Source: Jiangella aurantiaca (GTDB taxonomy: Bacteria > Actinomycetota > Actinomycetes > Jiangellales > Jiangellaceae). From it: a stretch of DNA of 34,765 bases. Each line of letters opens with the position of its first letter. Position 1 is the stretch's first letter. The DNA lies in NCBI RefSeq assembly GCF_004349105.1, contig NZ_SMLB01000062.1:1-34765 (forward strand). The letters are read 5' to 3'. Below, piece by piece: positions 33,560 to 34,765 of this stretch. The notes beneath the pieces were generated by a model. The model was given only the letters and a program-made list of their open reading frames with translations. It searched no databases and was not told where the DNA came from. A program made the translations under genes and the position numbers.

Positions 33560-34765
33560 ATGCTCAGCATTTCCAGTGGCCATTCCGCCGAGTACTTGAC
33601 GGGGCAAGTGGCCCAGGGCCGGGAGAATTACTACCTCGACGCGACCACGGCTGGCGAGCCGCCGGGCCGCTGGTCCGGGACCGGCGCGGAGGCGCTCGGC
33701 CTGGTCGGTGAGGTCGGCAACGACGTCATGACGGCGATCTACAGCGAGTTCCGCGACCCGCGGGACCCGAAGTTCGCCGACCCGGCCACCCGGGACCAGG
33801 CGGCCACGCTCGGTCGGGCGCCCGGCAGGTTCAAGAGCGAGGAGGAGCTGGTGGCCGAGCGCCTGGCGGCGGAGCCTGGTGCGCTGCCGGAGCGGGTGCG
33901 TGAGATCGAGCTCGAGGTGCGCAAGAAGACCCGCCAGCCGGTGATGTTCGTCGACGCGACCTTCTCCCCCGTCAAGAGCTTCACCGTCATGCACACCGCG
34001 CTGCAGCGGGCCGAGCTGGACGCGCAGCGGGCCGGCGACGACGTGCGCGCGGGCATGTGGGCAGCCATGCGGGCCGAGGTCGAGGCGGCCCTGTGGGCTG
34101 GGAACCAGGCGATGCTGTCCGAGCTGTCGGCCCGGGCCGGGTACGCCCGCACCGGCCGGCACGGCGCCGGCGCCGGCCGGTGGACCGACGCGCACGACTG
34201 GACCGTCGCCAGCTTCCACCAGTCCGACAGCCGCGACCACGACCCGCAGCAGCACATCCACAACGCGATCCTGAACCGGGTCGTCTGCCCGGACGGACAG
34301 GTCCGCGCGCTGGACTCGCGCGCCATCCACGCGTGGAAGCAGGCCGCCGGCGCGATCGGTGAACGCGTGATGGAAGAGGAGCTGTCCCGCCGGCTGGGTG
34401 TCCGGTGGGTGATGCGGGCAGACGGACAGGCCCGCGAGATCGAGGGCATCGACCAGCCCGTCATGGACCTGTTCAGCGAGCGGTCCGCCCACATCAACCG
34501 GACACTCGCCGGGCGGGTCACCGAGTTCGAGCGGGCACACGGCCGGGCACCGAACGCGCTGGAGCTGTCCCGGATGCGGCAGCAGGCCGCGCTCGGCACG
34601 CGCCGCGCGAAGACGTCCGCCGGCGAGACCGCGGCGGACCGGCTGGACCGGTGGGACGCCGAGCTGCGGGCCGAGGTCGCCGGCGGGCTGGTCGCCGTGG
34701 CCGAGCAGGTCCGCGACCAGGCGCAGCAGCCGGCCCGGCCCGCGGCCGCGACGTTTTCCCCCGCC
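33560..34765 (+). CDS. traA: MobF relaxase-helicase TraA, N-terminal part (gene continues at 1)
   Basis: The start of the 1,434-residue relaxase; the remaining codons are at 1-3226 on the circular molecule. The ATG at 33560 follows AGGGGAA at good spacing. The N-terminus begins LSISSGHSAEYLTGQVAQGR, then ENYYLDAT with Tyr24/Tyr25, which are in the position of the nicking tyrosines of TrwC-type relaxases. The metal-binding motif III is present as H220...DPQQHIHN, with the three histidines at 220, 232 and 234. This domain would cut one strand at oriT and stay covalently attached to it. The region 61-120 is charged and carries an acidic/basic linker before TFSPVKSFTVMH, the conserved 'SxPKSVS'-like strand in variant form. 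Downstream residues lead into the helicase domain. Confidence 0.95.
   Translation, partial: MLSISSGHSAEYLTGQVAQGRENYYLDATTAGEPPGRWSGTGAEALGLVGEVGNDVMTAIYSEFRDPRDPKFADPATRDQAATLGRAPGRFKSEEELVAERLAAEPGALPERVREIELEVRKKTRQPVMFVDATFSPVKSFTVMHTALQRAELDAQRAGDDVRAGMWAAMRAEVEAALWAGNQAMLSELSARAGYARTGRHGAGAGRWTDAHDWTVASFHQSDSRDHDPQQHIHNAILNRVVCPDGQVRALDSRAIHAWKQAAGAIGERVMEEELSRRLGVRWVMRADGQAREIEGIDQPVMDLFSERSAHINRTLAGRVTEFERAHGRAPNALELSRMRQQAALGTRRAKTSAGETAADRLDRWDAELRAEVAGGLVAVAEQVRDQAQQPARPAAATFSPA
34639..34765. repeat. Right copy of 127-bp exact terminal repeat
   Basis: Identical to bases 1-127, so the window overlaps itself and the molecule is circular. The unique length is 34,638 bp. Features here duplicate the beginning of the window and should not be counted twice. 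Confidence 0.93.

Noticed and set aside
1..34765. CRISPR arrays, tRNA or rRNA genes
   Set aside because: No regularly spaced ~30-bp repeats with unique spacers and no tRNA-like cloverleaf or rRNA signature was noticed on reading.

Overview
This window is almost certainly one complete circular plasmid of an actinobacterium, cut open inside its relaxase gene. Bases 1-127 are repeated exactly at 34639-34765, which gives a circle of 34,638 bp. The reading frame of the relaxase/helicase (TraA, MobF type) that starts at 33560 continues without interruption into position 1 and stops at 3226, making a 1,434-residue protein. The very high G+C, the G/C-biased third codon positions, the GTG starts, the ATGA/GTGA gene overlaps, the GntR regulators and several families typical of mycelial actinomycete plasmids (DUF4913, SprT-like, LigD ligase) point to an actinobacterium such as the Micromonosporales, Pseudonocardiales or Frankiales. 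The genus cannot be decided from the sequence.

Layout. 33.6-3.2 kb (across the cut): relaxase. 3.2-6.0 kb: small genes, including a ribbon-helix-helix (RHH) protein, a broken helix-turn-helix (HTH)/zinc-ribbon replication-like locus and a DUF3800-like gene. 6.05-8.3 kb: partition module, with a 30-unit 8-bp repeat array, parA, an RHH parB-like gene and a frameshifted membrane-protein gene. 8.4-10.6 kb (- strand): GntR regulator, small protein and membrane-anchored DnaJ. 10.6-14.8 kb: hypothetical genes, a GNAT-like protein, an HNH endonuclease and a triple-repeat YezG-like protein. 15-17.5 kb: a short tyrosine recombinase with a candidate crossover site, a second GntR regulator, and a leader hairpin and leader peptide before a tiny membrane protein. 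17.7-20.6 kb (- strand): a LigD-type ATP-dependent ligase and an ECF-sigma operon. 20.75-28 kb (+ strand): two structured ~255-bp elements, one before a ParB-nuclease gene and one before a SprT-like metalloprotease gene, and between them a Phd/YefM antitoxin and a train of overlapping small genes. 28-32 kb (- strand): winged-helix protein, tiny membrane protein, DUF4913 protein and coupling protein. 32.1-33.4 kb: divergent promoters on a GTTGCAAC operator array, then a membrane protein with a C-terminal HTH.

How it works together. Relaxase and coupling protein give DNA processing for conjugation, but no VirB4-like mating-channel ATPase is visible, so the plasmid is either mobilised by a helper or uses an unrecognised channel. 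Stability functions are ParA/RHH-ParB, a tyrosine recombinase that could resolve dimers, and a ParB-nuclease protein. The most striking undescribed feature is the pair of homologous, covarying multi-hairpin elements at 20754-21007 and 25893-26147, each directly before a gene of the kind found in plasmid leading regions. They may be regulatory RNAs or single-stranded-DNA promoters used on entry into a new host. The second is the 8-bp tandem array that runs into the parA Shine-Dalgarno and looks like a centromere with an unusual repeat length. No rRNA, tRNA or CRISPR array was seen.
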